Positions 6,162 to 13,728 of a stretch of DNA of 29,071 nucleotides are shown here, in pieces. Source of the stretch: UBA1738 sp045577675 (lineage in GTDB: Bacteria > Bacillota > Clostridia > UBA1381); NCBI GenBank assembly GCA_045577675.1, contig JAZNIV010000102.1, positions 1 to 29,071 on the forward strand, given 5' to 3'. A program made the translations under genes and the position numbers. Below the pieces are notes generated by a model. The model was given only the letters and a program-made list of their open reading frames with translations, was not told where the DNA came from and did no database searches. Every line of letters begins with the position of its first letter. Positions within the stretch are counted from its first letter, which is position 1.

Positions 6162-8237
6162 ATGAAAAAAATATTATTTGTCATGATTTTCGTACTTTGC
6201 TGTTGTCCTATATATTCTCACGCTGCATGGTATGATTCGGAATTGGCAGAATTGCAAAAACAAAATTTTATTAATGCAGTACATTTTCAAAATCCGGATA
6301 ATCCTATTCTACGTGAAGAAATTTGTGATATTTTGGTTTCACTTTACAAACATCAAAACCCTGATAATGAAATCGAAAATAAAGCAAATAGTTTTACAGA
6401 CATTCAAAACAGTGCTTTTAAAACATCTATCGAAAACGCCTATTCATTAGGTATAATTCAAGGTGTTTCAAACACAGAATTTCAAGGACAAGGTACTTTG
6501 ACACGAGAACAGTTTGCAACTATCATTTATCGGATGCATGGCTCTCCTATGTCTGCCGTAAGACTTTATCGTGATGAGCCTGAAATCTCAGATTATGCGA
6601 TTTCTGCCATTGATTATTGTATTCAGCAAGGAATTGTTAAAGGAACACAAAAAGATTTTTTCTCTCCTAAAAAATCGCTTACAAAAGCAGAAGCATTGGC
6701 AATAGTAAATCGTCTGGTAAAAAAAGAGGAAAATTTATCAGAAGATGTGCAAATTACCAACAACATAATTGAAGAGAAAGAAAAGGTGTATCTGGCGGTT
6801 GTTGCAAGTAGATTTAACAACTCATCTGATAACGGAATAGTTATTATCGATAAGACAACTGAAAATCGTACATGGATACCACTTGCAAAACAAATCGAGG
6901 GACATCTGTTTGATTTAGGTGATTTTATTTTAATTCCCACCTCGCAAGAAGATGACCCATCCTACCCTTCATATCATGGAGCATATGCATTGGATAAACA
7001 ATCACTAACCATTACAGAATATGACTTACCTGAACTGAGCAATGTATGGGCATTTTATAATAATGGAATATATTGCACAGTCTATGAAAACAATGTTGTA
7101 AAGATAGCACGTTATGATTTGAATACAAAAAAAGTAACATCCGGTGCAGAAGTTAATATGTCGTACTTTTGGGAAGAAAGAGTTGTATATGGGAAGGAAG
7201 ATAAAGTATATTTTTATTTACGCAGTTATGAAAATAAATCCGCAAATAAAGTCGATGCGGCGACAGTAAATATAATTGATTTAAATGATTTAACAATACA
7301 AACTATTGCATATCCCCAAGTACGAGAGTTTGACTTTATAACAGATAAGTACACAGGCTATTCCGAACACATTGATAACGGTGGTACAAATTGGGAGCAC
7401 AACATTATTATTTGTGATACAAATAGCGGTAATCAAATAAAGAAGGTTAACGTAAAGGAATTGCTAAACACATTGCCTTACAACAATGATAAAACTGAAA
7501 ACAAGTACTTAAAACGAATATCTGTGGATTTTGAAGCAGTTTGTGTAAATGATGAAATATATATTACAGACCAAGACAGACGACGATTAGTTTGTATTAC
7601 AAATTCTGATTTGTTTGATATTTGTCTCGGGAATAAATATGATTTCAATTACTCATTAATGGGTAAAGACGGAACAGAATATTTTCAGTTGAATAATGAC
7701 AGAACATATTCTGTGAGCAAAGATGCTTCATATACAAGCATATATAACAGGAAATTTTTTGAAGGAAACCAACCCCTTAGTGAAGAGTGTAAAAAAGAAC
7801 TTCAACTGCTAAAAGTACAGAAAGACTACTGGTGTTCATACCATAACAAATACGACCTTATAAATGCAGTAAACTATTATTTAACATATTGCTGTGAATA
7901 CGATTATGTTGCCAGAGATAACCGAAGCAATCCTGCTTATGCGAAAGCATGGTCAGCATTAGGAATTATTGAAAATCAAAAGGCAGTTTGCAATGGTTAT
8001 GCTGAATATTTTGACTTTGTTTTGAAATATTCAGGAATTCCATCAAGTTTATTGACAGGGCATGTTGATTTTAGTCCGGAACCCCATGCTTGGAATATAA
8101 TTTATCTGGACGGAAAATATTACCTTTTTGATTGTACCGTAAATTCATCACTGAAAAATGAAAATTCATATTCATGGATAACAGAACAAGATTCTTCGCA
8201 TTCTCCTGCGTCCATGCATGCCCCATATTTACCATAA
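6162..8237 (+). CDS. Secreted SLH-repeat protein with C-terminal transglutaminase-like domain
   Basis: A signal peptide (MKKILFVMIFVLCCCPIYSHA) is followed by three S-layer-homology repeats to about residue 190 (DNPILREEICDILVSLY; QGQGTLTREQFATIIYRM; SPKKSLTKAEALAIVNRL), which in this family hold proteins on the Gram-positive cell wall. Residues about 205-550 look like a beta-propeller-type domain of repeated short strands. Residues about 555-690 resemble a transglutaminase/papain-like fold, with a plausible triad Cys610 (AVCNGYA), His642 (PHAWN) and Asp657 (LFDCT). The domain could cleave or cross-link envelope proteins or peptides, but the substrate is unknown. ATG 6162 follows GGAAGGA. The stalk-domain gene starts 50 bp downstream, probably in the same transcript. 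Surface cargo of this kind next to a dedicated repressor is unusual for a mobile element. Confidence 0.85.
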   Translation: MKKILFVMIFVLCCCPIYSHAAWYDSELAELQKQNFINAVHFQNPDNPILREEICDILVSLYKHQNPDNEIENKANSFTDIQNSAFKTSIENAYSLGIIQGVSNTEFQGQGTLTREQFATIIYRMHGSPMSAVRLYRDEPEISDYAISAIDYCIQQGIVKGTQKDFFSPKKSLTKAEALAIVNRLVKKEENLSEDVQITNNIIEEKEKVYLAVVASRFNNSSDNGIVIIDKTTENRTWIPLAKQIEGHLFDLGDFILIPTSQEDDPSYPSYHGAYALDKQSLTITEYDLPELSNVWAFYNNGIYCTVYENNVVKIARYDLNTKKVTSGAEVNMSYFWEERVVYGKEDKVYFYLRSYENKSANKVDAATVNIIDLNDLTIQTIAYPQVREFDFITDKYTGYSEHIDNGGTNWEHNIIICDTNSGNQIKKVNVKELLNTLPYNNDKTENKYLKRISVDFEAVCVNDEIYITDQDRRRLVCITNSDLFDICLGNKYDFNYSLMGKDGTEYFQLNNDRTYSVSKDASYTSIYNRKFFEGNQPLSEECKKELQLLKVQKDYWCSYHNKYDLINAVNYYLTYCCEYDYVARDNRSNPAYAKAWSALGIIENQKAVCNGYAEYFDFVLKYSGIPSSLLTGHVDFSPEPHAWNIIYLDGKYYLFDCTVNSSLKNENSYSWITEQDSSHSPASMHAPYLP

Positions 8238-8286
8238 ATAATTTAATTTATTATAAAATAAACACTTATAGAAAGAAGGATAAAAA

Positions 8287-9666
8287 ATGAAAAAATTTAG
8301 AAAGATAGCAAGCGTTTTACTTACAATTCTTATGATTATGCAAATATCAACAGTATCATATGCACAGAATGTCAAAGCACCATCAAATGTTCACTGGGCA
8401 ACAGAAGATGATGCATGGATAACAAGTGATACAGAATTGGTGTTTGAACTACTTGATGGCGTTTTGATTTATAAAATTACACTTTATAAAGATGGCAAAG
8501 AAGTATATTCATCGGTACAGGAATTGGAATCATCAACTCCCGAATGGTATGAAGATTTATGGGAAGAAATTGAAAAGAATGGTTATGGTTCATATACTGC
8601 AACGGTTTCAGTTGCTCCCGGAGAATTAATGGATTATTTTGAAGAATATGACGACGATAATGATATACCAATGGTTGCAACCTCAAAAATGAGTGATGCT
8701 TTTGTATATACAAAAGATTATGTTCCTAACCAACCGGGAAATACTACAAAAAAACCAAACACTTCCGCTAATGAACCAACCAGTACTACTGGTAATAAGC
8801 CGATGACGACAACACCATCTTTTGAAAATTCCATACCCGGTGTTAATACTGTAAATATAACTGACATTTACAATAATGAATTGTTTGAAATCGTTGATGA
8901 ACAAGAAGGAAACCAAAATGCAACCCAAGAATATAAAGAATTAATAGCAATTTCAGAAAAAAATATTCACGAAACAGATTTATTTTATTATAGTAATGGG
9001 TTAATATACAAAAAAAGAAGTGGCAAATCTTTTGCGGGATATTATGATGTTGACGGCAAATTGCTTCAAATTGGTGATATTATCCCACAAAGTCACACAA
9101 ATGGATATTGTCCACTATCCAATAAACTTGTAGCAAATGGTTGTTATGATTATGTAAATAAGATAGCATATCAATTGCCGGTAAATTTAGAAATAGCACT
9201 GCATATGAATAAAATATATGATATAACTCAAAGCAAAAAAATAAACAAAGAAACCAGTCAAATGTATTATGATTATACTGTAAATAAAGTATATACTATA
9301 AAATTAAAAAAATATCCTATTATAACAGTAAAGTATAACAATGGAGTAATCAATTTTGACCAATTACCTGTAATCGAAAATGGAAGAACCTTAGTTCCAC
9401 TAAGAGCAATATTTGAAAAAATAGGTGCTGATGTAGAGTGGAACGGTGATACACAAACTGTTACAGCAACCAAAGGAGATATAAGCATATCCCTTACTAT
9501 AAACAGCACAACCGCCATAAAGAACGGACAAAACATCACTCTTGATGTTCCTGCTAAAATAGTAAGTGGAAGAACACTTGTACCGGTAAGATTTGTTTCC
9601 GATTGTTTTGGCGTCAATGTTGAATGGGACGGGGCAACACAAACAGTTATGCTTACAACTAAATAA
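8287..9666 (+). CDS. Secreted stalk-domain (copper amine oxidase N-like) protein
   Basis: The protein has a signal peptide (to about residue 26, SVSYA) and a first domain of about 115 residues that looks like an Ig/fibronectin-type beta sandwich (residues 31-145). A Thr/Pro/Asn-rich linker follows (about 148-182). A middle region of unknown fold contains YYDVDGKLLQIGDI. The C-terminus is a typical double-repeat stalk domain with the signatures ENGRTLVPLRAIFEKIGADV and SGRTLVPVRFVSDCFGVNV, each followed by an EW-(N/D)-G sequence and TQTV. Despite its database name this domain implies wall or polymer binding, not amine oxidase activity. The gene shares the XRE-controlled region with the SLH protein, so the two probably work at the cell surface together. 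A strong terminator follows. Confidence 0.85.
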   Translation: MKKFRKIASVLLTILMIMQISTVSYAQNVKAPSNVHWATEDDAWITSDTELVFELLDGVLIYKITLYKDGKEVYSSVQELESSTPEWYEDLWEEIEKNGYGSYTATVSVAPGELMDYFEEYDDDNDIPMVATSKMSDAFVYTKDYVPNQPGNTTKKPNTSANEPTSTTGNKPMTTTPSFENSIPGVNTVNITDIYNNELFEIVDEQEGNQNATQEYKELIAISEKNIHETDLFYYSNGLIYKKRSGKSFAGYYDVDGKLLQIGDIIPQSHTNGYCPLSNKLVANGCYDYVNKIAYQLPVNLEIALHMNKIYDITQSKKINKETSQMYYDYTVNKVYTIKLKKYPIITVKYNNGVINFDQLPVIENGRTLVPLRAIFEKIGADVEWNGDTQTVTATKGDISISLTINSTTAIKNGQNITLDVPAKIVSGRTLVPVRFVSDCFGVNVEWDGATQTVMLTTK

Positions 9667-9686
9667 TAAGACTACAAAGAACTTTC

Positions 9687-9745
9687 CCCCACATATTAAG
9701 AACTATTAAAGGTATAATAAATAGTTTCTAATATGTGGGGTTTTT
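9687..9745 (+). terminator. Strong intrinsic terminator after the surface-protein genes
   Basis: CCCCACATATTA (9687-9698) pairs perfectly with TAATATGTGGGG (9729-9740), with an additional inner AACTATT/AATAGTT stem, then five T. Confidence 0.85.
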
Positions 9746-9752
9746 CTATGCC

Positions 9753-9781
9753 TTGATGTGTTTTCAAATCCGATGTATAAT
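9753..9781 (+). promoter_or_regulatory. Promoter for the primase-like gene
   Basis: TTGATG (9753-9758), a 17-bp spacer and TATAAT (9776-9781) lie 52 bp before ATG 9833, directly after the terminator. Confidence 0.6.
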
Positions 9782-9832
9782 TATATAAAACATAAAAATG
9801 AAAGGAGATGAGGCGTAAAGTCCAAATCGTAA

Positions 9833-10732
9833 ATGACCTATACTCAAAAAGAGTTTTTAAGGTTGCTAAAAAACAAAGAACCTATTTGTTTTATAAATAA
9901 TAAAAAAATAATTAAATTCTCAAAAATACGTGTATATAACGGTGTTAAAGAGCTTCACTATATTCCAAACACAGGCGGCACAAAAGATGAGGATATAACA
10001 CAATTTAATGCGTATTTTATAGACCTTGACTGCGGTAGAGATGAACATGATAACTATTTTGATTTAGATGTCGTTTCCCGTTATAAAGACCAAAAATTGA
10101 AGGAGCTTCAGAGATTTCAGCCGTCGCCATCAGCTATCGTACAAACAAGAAATGGACTTCAAGTATATTGGTTTATAAGAGATGTTCCTACTCCTTCTCA
10201 GTGGAGACGCATTGAAAACTACCTTGTTGAAAAATTTGATGCCGATGTTAATGTAAAAAATCCGGCGAAGCAACTGCGTTTACCCTGTACAGTATGGATG
10301 AAGGAAGGTTATCCTCCTTTTTACTGCGACATCTTGAAATTAGAGCATCTGTATTATACCGTTTTTGACTTTCAGCATCATTTTGAAGAAGATGCCATAA
10401 GCAGAACAGATGCCAAAATCTTCACAAATTATAAAGATGTTTTTCATCACCTCACAAAAGAGGTTGATTTATTTGAATATTTAAAAGAATTTTATAATCT
10501 TAGTGCTGATAATTCGAATAGTTTCTGCTGTATCTGTCATGATGATAAGCATCCTTCTGCAAGTGTGTTCAAAGCAGATGGCGGTACTTGGTTATATTCA
10601 TGCCGTTCTACGAGTTGTCCATTCAAAATTGGCAACATCATTCAGGTCGTACAAGAGAAAAACGAAATTCCGCGTCATAAAGCAATAGCAAAAATTTGTT
10701 CTGACCTTGGTATTGTATATAAGGGAGAATGA
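9833..10732 (+). CDS. RepB/AEP-type primase with CHC2-like zinc finger
   Basis: The N-terminal 180 residues fit the RepB-like (archaeo-eukaryotic) primase fold of plasmids and integrative elements: NAYFIDLDCGRDEHD with a metal-binding D-x-D at 64-66, SAIVQTRNGLQVYWFI at 100-115 and NPAKQLRLPCTVW at 143-155. Residues 232-275 resemble the CHC2 zinc finger of DnaG-like primases (CCICHDDKHPS ... LYSCRSTSCPFKIGNII), with Cys232/235, Cys257 and Cys262 as likely zinc ligands. It probably primes replication of the excised element, although no helicase or initiator is visible here. No good ribosome site sits before ATG 9833: an AAAGGAG at 9801-9807 is too far away, so the start is less certain than the family assignment. 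Confidence 0.8.
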   Translation: MTYTQKEFLRLLKNKEPICFINNKKIIKFSKIRVYNGVKELHYIPNTGGTKDEDITQFNAYFIDLDCGRDEHDNYFDLDVVSRYKDQKLKELQRFQPSPSAIVQTRNGLQVYWFIRDVPTPSQWRRIENYLVEKFDADVNVKNPAKQLRLPCTVWMKEGYPPFYCDILKLEHLYYTVFDFQHHFEEDAISRTDAKIFTNYKDVFHHLTKEVDLFEYLKEFYNLSADNSNSFCCICHDDKHPSASVFKADGGTWLYSCRSTSCPFKIGNIIQVVQEKNEIPRHKAIAKICSDLGIVYKGE

Positions 10733-10751
10733 AGAATACAAAAATCTGTTA

Positions 10752-11516
10752 ATGGATAATATACATGTTATAAATGACGACATCAGGCATTCTCATCAGG
10801 ACTTATATTCCGTATCGTACCGCTATTTACAAACACTTAGATATTTGCATTATGCGGCACTTGATACTCTTCAATATGCTGATTCCAATGGTTTTCTTTT
10901 CAGTATATCTACCGGGCATCTTGCAAAGCAGTTATACCGTAGCGACAGAAAAACCACGACTGAGGATATTAGTTATTTCACTATGCTTGATCTAATAAGA
11001 AAGATTGATATAAATAATCCTAACATTTCTCCGGAGTACCGCAAAATGATTAAAGCATTCCAAGGGGATAAGTTAAGGCATATTAATGTATATTCATTGC
11101 CCATATACGATCTAAAACAACTCAGACATTCGGATGATATTGCAAAAATAGTTAAAGAAAAGAATATAAGAAAAACTGATTTTACCTACGACACTGTATA
11201 TAATGCTTTTGGGCAGGAGGTTGCAGACAGTGTATTTCCGCAGGTAAAAGGCAAAAGAACTCATGAACCTGATGAATTTCTTATCTCCCAAATTGAGCAT
11301 TTATTGAATACCGATAAGTATTTTACTGTAAATACTCTTAAAGAATTTTATAAAGAAAACAACCTGAAATTCAACGAAACAATCTTTGTTCATCAGTTGC
11401 CATTAATTATGGATAGACTGAATTTGAAGAGATTACAGAGCAATACAAATATAAAAAACAAGTATGGAATTGAGGGAAAAGGTTTTCCGTTATTATATGT
11501 TAAAAAAGGTGAATAA
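10752..11516 (+). CDS. Unrecognised protein with winged-helix-like segment, partner of the primase
   Basis: Function is not known. The segment FSISTGHLAKQLYRSDRKTT followed by EDISYFTMLDLIRKID (about 30-70 residues in) has the look of a winged helix-turn-helix, as found in replication accessory proteins. The C-terminal part (HEPDEFLISQIEHLL ... FVHQLPLIMDRLNLKRL) may be a second wHTH. The gene directly follows the primase. The frame is open from TTG 10707, overlapping the primase end; ATG 10752 is the first in-frame ATG. The only ribosome-like site (GGGAG, 10723-10727) suits neither, so the start is uncertain. An ATGA overlap at 10729 leads into a different frame and stops after seven codons. 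Confidence 0.65.
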   Translation: MDNIHVINDDIRHSHQDLYSVSYRYLQTLRYLHYAALDTLQYADSNGFLFSISTGHLAKQLYRSDRKTTTEDISYFTMLDLIRKIDINNPNISPEYRKMIKAFQGDKLRHINVYSLPIYDLKQLRHSDDIAKIVKEKNIRKTDFTYDTVYNAFGQEVADSVFPQVKGKRTHEPDEFLISQIEHLLNTDKYFTVNTLKEFYKENNLKFNETIFVHQLPLIMDRLNLKRLQSNTNIKNKYGIEGKGFPLLYVKKGE

Positions 11517-11575
11517 CTCTTTTTCTATAAGATGAAATTATATCAAAATTTTACTCATGAAAGGAGTTTTTTTAC

Positions 11576-11947
11576 ATGACAGACACTACATATATAAGAC
11601 GGGGCGACATTTATTATGTCGACTTAGGTAGTGAACGCAACGGTAGCATTCAGCATGGTGTTAGACCATGTGTAGTTTGTGGCAACAATTTGCAGAATCG
11701 CTTTTCGGAGGTAATTATGATTTCTCCGATAACCTCATCACGCAAGAAGAAACCCATCCCTACACACCTTGAACTTAAAGCTGAAGAATGTAATCTTAAA
11801 ACCGACAGCACAGTTTTATTTGAGCAAATTATAACCATTCAAAAATCTCAACTAAGAGAAAAAATTTCATCCCTTGATGATTCCATCATGGAAAAGGTAA
11901 ATGATAAGTTAATGATTAGCTTTGGAATTGCACCCGCATTTGCCTGA
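11576..11947 (+). CDS. MazF/PemK family endoribonuclease toxin, solitary
   Basis: The protein is of typical MazF length (123 aa). The N-terminal RRGDIYYVDLGSERNGSIQH and GVRPCVVCGNN contain the conserved G-(D/E)-I-(Y/W) start, the catalytic Arg of GVRP and the beta-barrel core. SEVIMISPITSSRKKKPIPT carries the conserved P-(I/L)-T-S block, and STVLFEQIITIQKSQL is the usual C-terminal signature. Members cleave mRNA at short motifs. A GGAG ribosome site precedes ATG 11576 and a terminator follows. No MazE-like antitoxin is adjacent on either side, so it is either neutralised from elsewhere or used as a regulator. The cut site cannot be told from sequence. Confidence 0.9.
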   Translation: MTDTTYIRRGDIYYVDLGSERNGSIQHGVRPCVVCGNNLQNRFSEVIMISPITSSRKKKPIPTHLELKAEECNLKTDSTVLFEQIITIQKSQLREKISSLDDSIMEKVNDKLMISFGIAPAFA

Positions 11948-11952
11948 GAATG

Positions 11953-11978
11953 AGAACCGCATTCGCGGTTCTTTTTTT
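11953..11978 (+). terminator. Intrinsic terminator after mazF
   Basis: AGAACCGC (11953-11960) pairs with GCGGTTCT (11965-11972) with a 4-nt loop, followed by a run of T to 11978. It begins 5 bp after the mazF stop. Confidence 0.85.
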
Positions 11979-11990
11979 CTGTCAAAAATA

Positions 11991-12026
11991 AAATGAGACC
12001 AAAGCATTTAAACTTTGGTCTCATTT
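11991..12026. repeat. 14-bp perfect hairpin, possibly a bidirectional terminator
   Basis: AAATGAGACCAAAG (11991-12004) and CTTTGGTCTCATTT (12013-12026) form a perfect 14-bp stem with an 8-nt loop. The A and T tracts at the base give it terminator potential in either direction. Confidence 0.55.
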
Positions 12027-12134
12027 GCTAATGACTGTCGAAAGAAAAGGCAAGTGAAGTATTTTATACAAAAGAGAATGATATTTTTAGCGGGATTGGT
12101 TCTTTCAGAAAGGATTGGTGGACTGTCATTAGCA
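12026..12134. repeat. 109-bp segment bounded by 14-bp inverted repeats
   Basis: TGCTAATGACTGTC (12026-12039) and GACTGTCATTAGCA (12121-12134) are inverted repeats with one central mismatch. Inside is a pair of GGATTGG direct repeats (12099 and 12114), and a CACCTaagacAGGTG hairpin follows at 12147-12161. A 24-codon ORF from ATG 12078 is weak. This could be a structured RNA or a protein-binding site (origin or transfer origin); I cannot decide. From 12165 to 12418 I see only very AT-rich DNA with loosely repeated AAAATCA words near 12329-12375 and no gene. Confidence 0.4.
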
Positions 12135-12418
12135 TATACAAAAGTCACCTAAGACAGGTGGAGGTGTTGTCAAGAGTAATTGTTTTCATATGTTTTTATT
12201 TAGTCTTTTTTTCGTTAACACCTTTTTAAATTTGAAAAATTCTTTTATCTCTTATAAATAGATATATAACGCTAAAAATAAAAGAAATAAAATCTAAAAA
12301 AATGATTTAATTTGAAAAAAATTATCCTAAAATCATATTCATACGAAAATCACGATAAATCATGCCAAAATCTCAAAAAATGCGATAATAGAAAGATCTT
12401 AAAGCAATTCTTTAAATA

Positions 12419-12445
12419 GAGGAAAAGAGGGTGAATTACCCTCTT
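12419..12445 (-). terminator. Terminator-like hairpin at the end of the resolvase gene
   Basis: AAGAGGGT (12425-12432) pairs with ACCCTCTT (12438-12445) around GAATT. On the minus strand it follows the resolvase stop and continues into TTCCTC, a short U-tract. Confidence 0.5.
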
Positions 12446-13052
12446 AACCAATAGATGCCTCATGCTCTTTTACTCTGCGATAAAATGTATTAGGTTTGAT
12501 ACCACCTAATAATTCCATCGCCTTTCTTGCTGTAATTGTGCCGCTTTTCCATTCGGCATAAACCTCTTGAAAATTTTGAACATCAATAGGCTTGCGACCT
12601 TTGTACTTTCCCTGACTTCGTGCAGTTTCAATGCCTTGTCTTTGACGACTGCGGATATTTTCTCTTTCCTGCTCACTCACATAAGAAAGAATTTGCAAAA
12701 ACAAATCGGATATAAATCTTTTGGTTAGTCCTCCGTCTGTATTACGGGTATCCAGAATAGGCATATCCAAAACTACAATATCACATCCCAAAGATATAAT
12801 ATCACGCCATTCAGCAATGATCTGGTCATAATTTCTGCCCAGCCTGTCAATCGAAAGTACAACCAGTAAATCCCCCAAACGAAGCTGACCTTTTAAAATC
12901 TGGTATTGCTCACGGTCAAAATCTTTTCCTGATTTTTTATCGATGTAAATATCTCTGTCATCGATGCCAAAATCTCTCGCTGCCTTAATTTGTCTGTCGG
13001 CATTTTGCTCTTTTGTGCTTACTCTTCCATAGAAGAATTGCTTATTTGTCAT
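12444..13052 (-). CDS. Small serine recombinase (resolvase/invertase family)
   Basis: The N-terminal catalytic domain is complete: YGRVSTKEQ with nucleophile Ser12, KKSGKDFDREQY, then LLVVLSIDRLGRNYDQII with the conserved D-R-L-x-R. The YVSEQERENIRSRQRQGIE part of the long E helix follows. The C-terminal HTH covers about residues 158-195 (WKSGTITARKAMELLGGI). Length (202 aa) is normal for a Tn3-type resolvase or invertase. ATG 13052 follows AAAGGA. It is separate from the large recombinase at 20316 and probably resolves multimers or inverts local DNA. The candidate res site lies directly upstream. Confidence 0.9.
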   Translation of the reverse strand: MTNKQFFYGRVSTKEQNADRQIKAARDFGIDDRDIYIDKKSGKDFDREQYQILKGQLRLGDLLVVLSIDRLGRNYDQIIAEWRDIISLGCDIVVLDMPILDTRNTDGGLTKRFISDLFLQILSYVSEQERENIRSRQRQGIETARSQGKYKGRKPIDVQNFQEVYAEWKSGTITARKAMELLGGIKPNTFYRRVKEHEASIG

Positions 13053-13100
13053 TAGAAACTCATTCCTTTCTTATTAAGTTTACATTTATGATTTTCTTTG

Positions 13101-13222
13101 TTTCAATAGGATGTCCTTGATTTTGAAATGTTGCACAATAATGAAAAACACCCTAATGAAATGCGTCAAAAGGGCAAAAAACACTCTATTGAAAAATATG
13201 TCAACTTCATACTTCATTGAAA
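13101..13222. other. Candidate res site for the serine resolvase
   Basis: A 28-bp imperfect palindrome at 13101-13128 has arms TTTCAA and TTGAAA, the usual size of a crossover subsite. Further TTGAAA words occur at 13189-13194 and 13217-13222, consistent with accessory subsites. Position between the resolvase start and the next gene is that expected of res. No gene is visible in 13053-13330. Confidence 0.4.
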
Positions 13223-13330
13223 CACTATTTTAATAAGTAAAACTGCTTTTAGATCTTTCTATCGAAATGGCATGATGAACTTGACATGAAAAGAGGCAAG
13301 CATTATGCCTGCCTCAGTTGGAAAGGAGCA

Positions 13331-13669
13331 TTATTCTTTCCCGTATTTGTCGATAATATCGACCATTAATTTTTTCAGCATCTTTTCAGCATCTTTTGTT
13401 GAAAGATTAATATCCTTCACAATGTCTTCTAATTGAATAAGCTGAGATATAAGCATTAAAATATTTTGTGATTCAAGAGAATATTCTGACTGAACACAAA
13501 AATGTAGATGCTTAACTACTCTGCCGTCAATAGAGAATTTTGGCACAGAAAGTACTGAAATAATGTTTTTATCATCTCCCGGCATCATGCGAATAAAGAA
13601 ATCGAATTTGTTGATGTCATTTTCGGTATGAGACGGATAGATGATAGAAAACTGTAATTCTGTCTGCAT
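13331..13669 (-). CDS. Small protein of unknown function behind a masked ribosome site
   Basis: Not recognised. From ATG 13669 it is 112 aa, soluble, with a beta-rich first half (TELQFSIIYPSHTENDINKF ... VVKHLHFCVQSEYS) and a helical second half (LMLISQLIQLEDIVKDINLS ... AEKMLKKLMVDIIDKYG). The start is fixed by GGGAGG at 7-8 nt; an earlier in-frame ATG lies before that site. The ribosome site is one arm of a 9-bp inverted repeat, so translation may be controlled. It lies 60 bp after the 479-aa gene and may be co-transcribed with it. Confidence 0.65.
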   Translation of the reverse strand: MQTELQFSIIYPSHTENDINKFDFFIRMMPGDDKNIISVLSVPKFSIDGRVVKHLHFCVQSEYSLESQNILMLISQLIQLEDIVKDINLSTKDAEKMLKKLMVDIIDKYGKE

Positions 13670-13673
13670 GTAA

Positions 13674-13718
13674 AAACCTCCCTTCATAATTGATAATTTC
13701 AATTTACGTGGGAGGTTT
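13674..13718 (-). promoter_or_regulatory. Hairpin that masks a ribosome binding site
   Basis: In the minus-strand RNA AAACCTCCC (13718-13710) pairs perfectly with GGGAGGTTT (13682-13674), which contains the ribosome site of the 112-aa gene. The intervening 27 nt include an inner AATTGA/TCAATT stem. Because the 3' arm runs into U residues, it could also act as a weak terminator between the two genes. Confidence 0.5.
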
Positions 13719-13728
13719 ATTTTTCCTT

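Noticed and set aside
8287..9666. Copper amine oxidase activity for the stalk-domain protein
   Set aside because: Only the N-terminal-like stalk repeat is present; there is no catalytic domain or topaquinone motif.
12026..12134. Retron-like non-coding RNA flanked by inverted repeats
   Set aside because: No reverse transcriptase gene is present in the window, so the retron reading has no support beyond the repeat.
12329..12375. Loosely repeated AAAATCA words resembling iterons
   Set aside because: Spacing is irregular and the words are short in very AT-rich DNA, so chance is a sufficient explanation.
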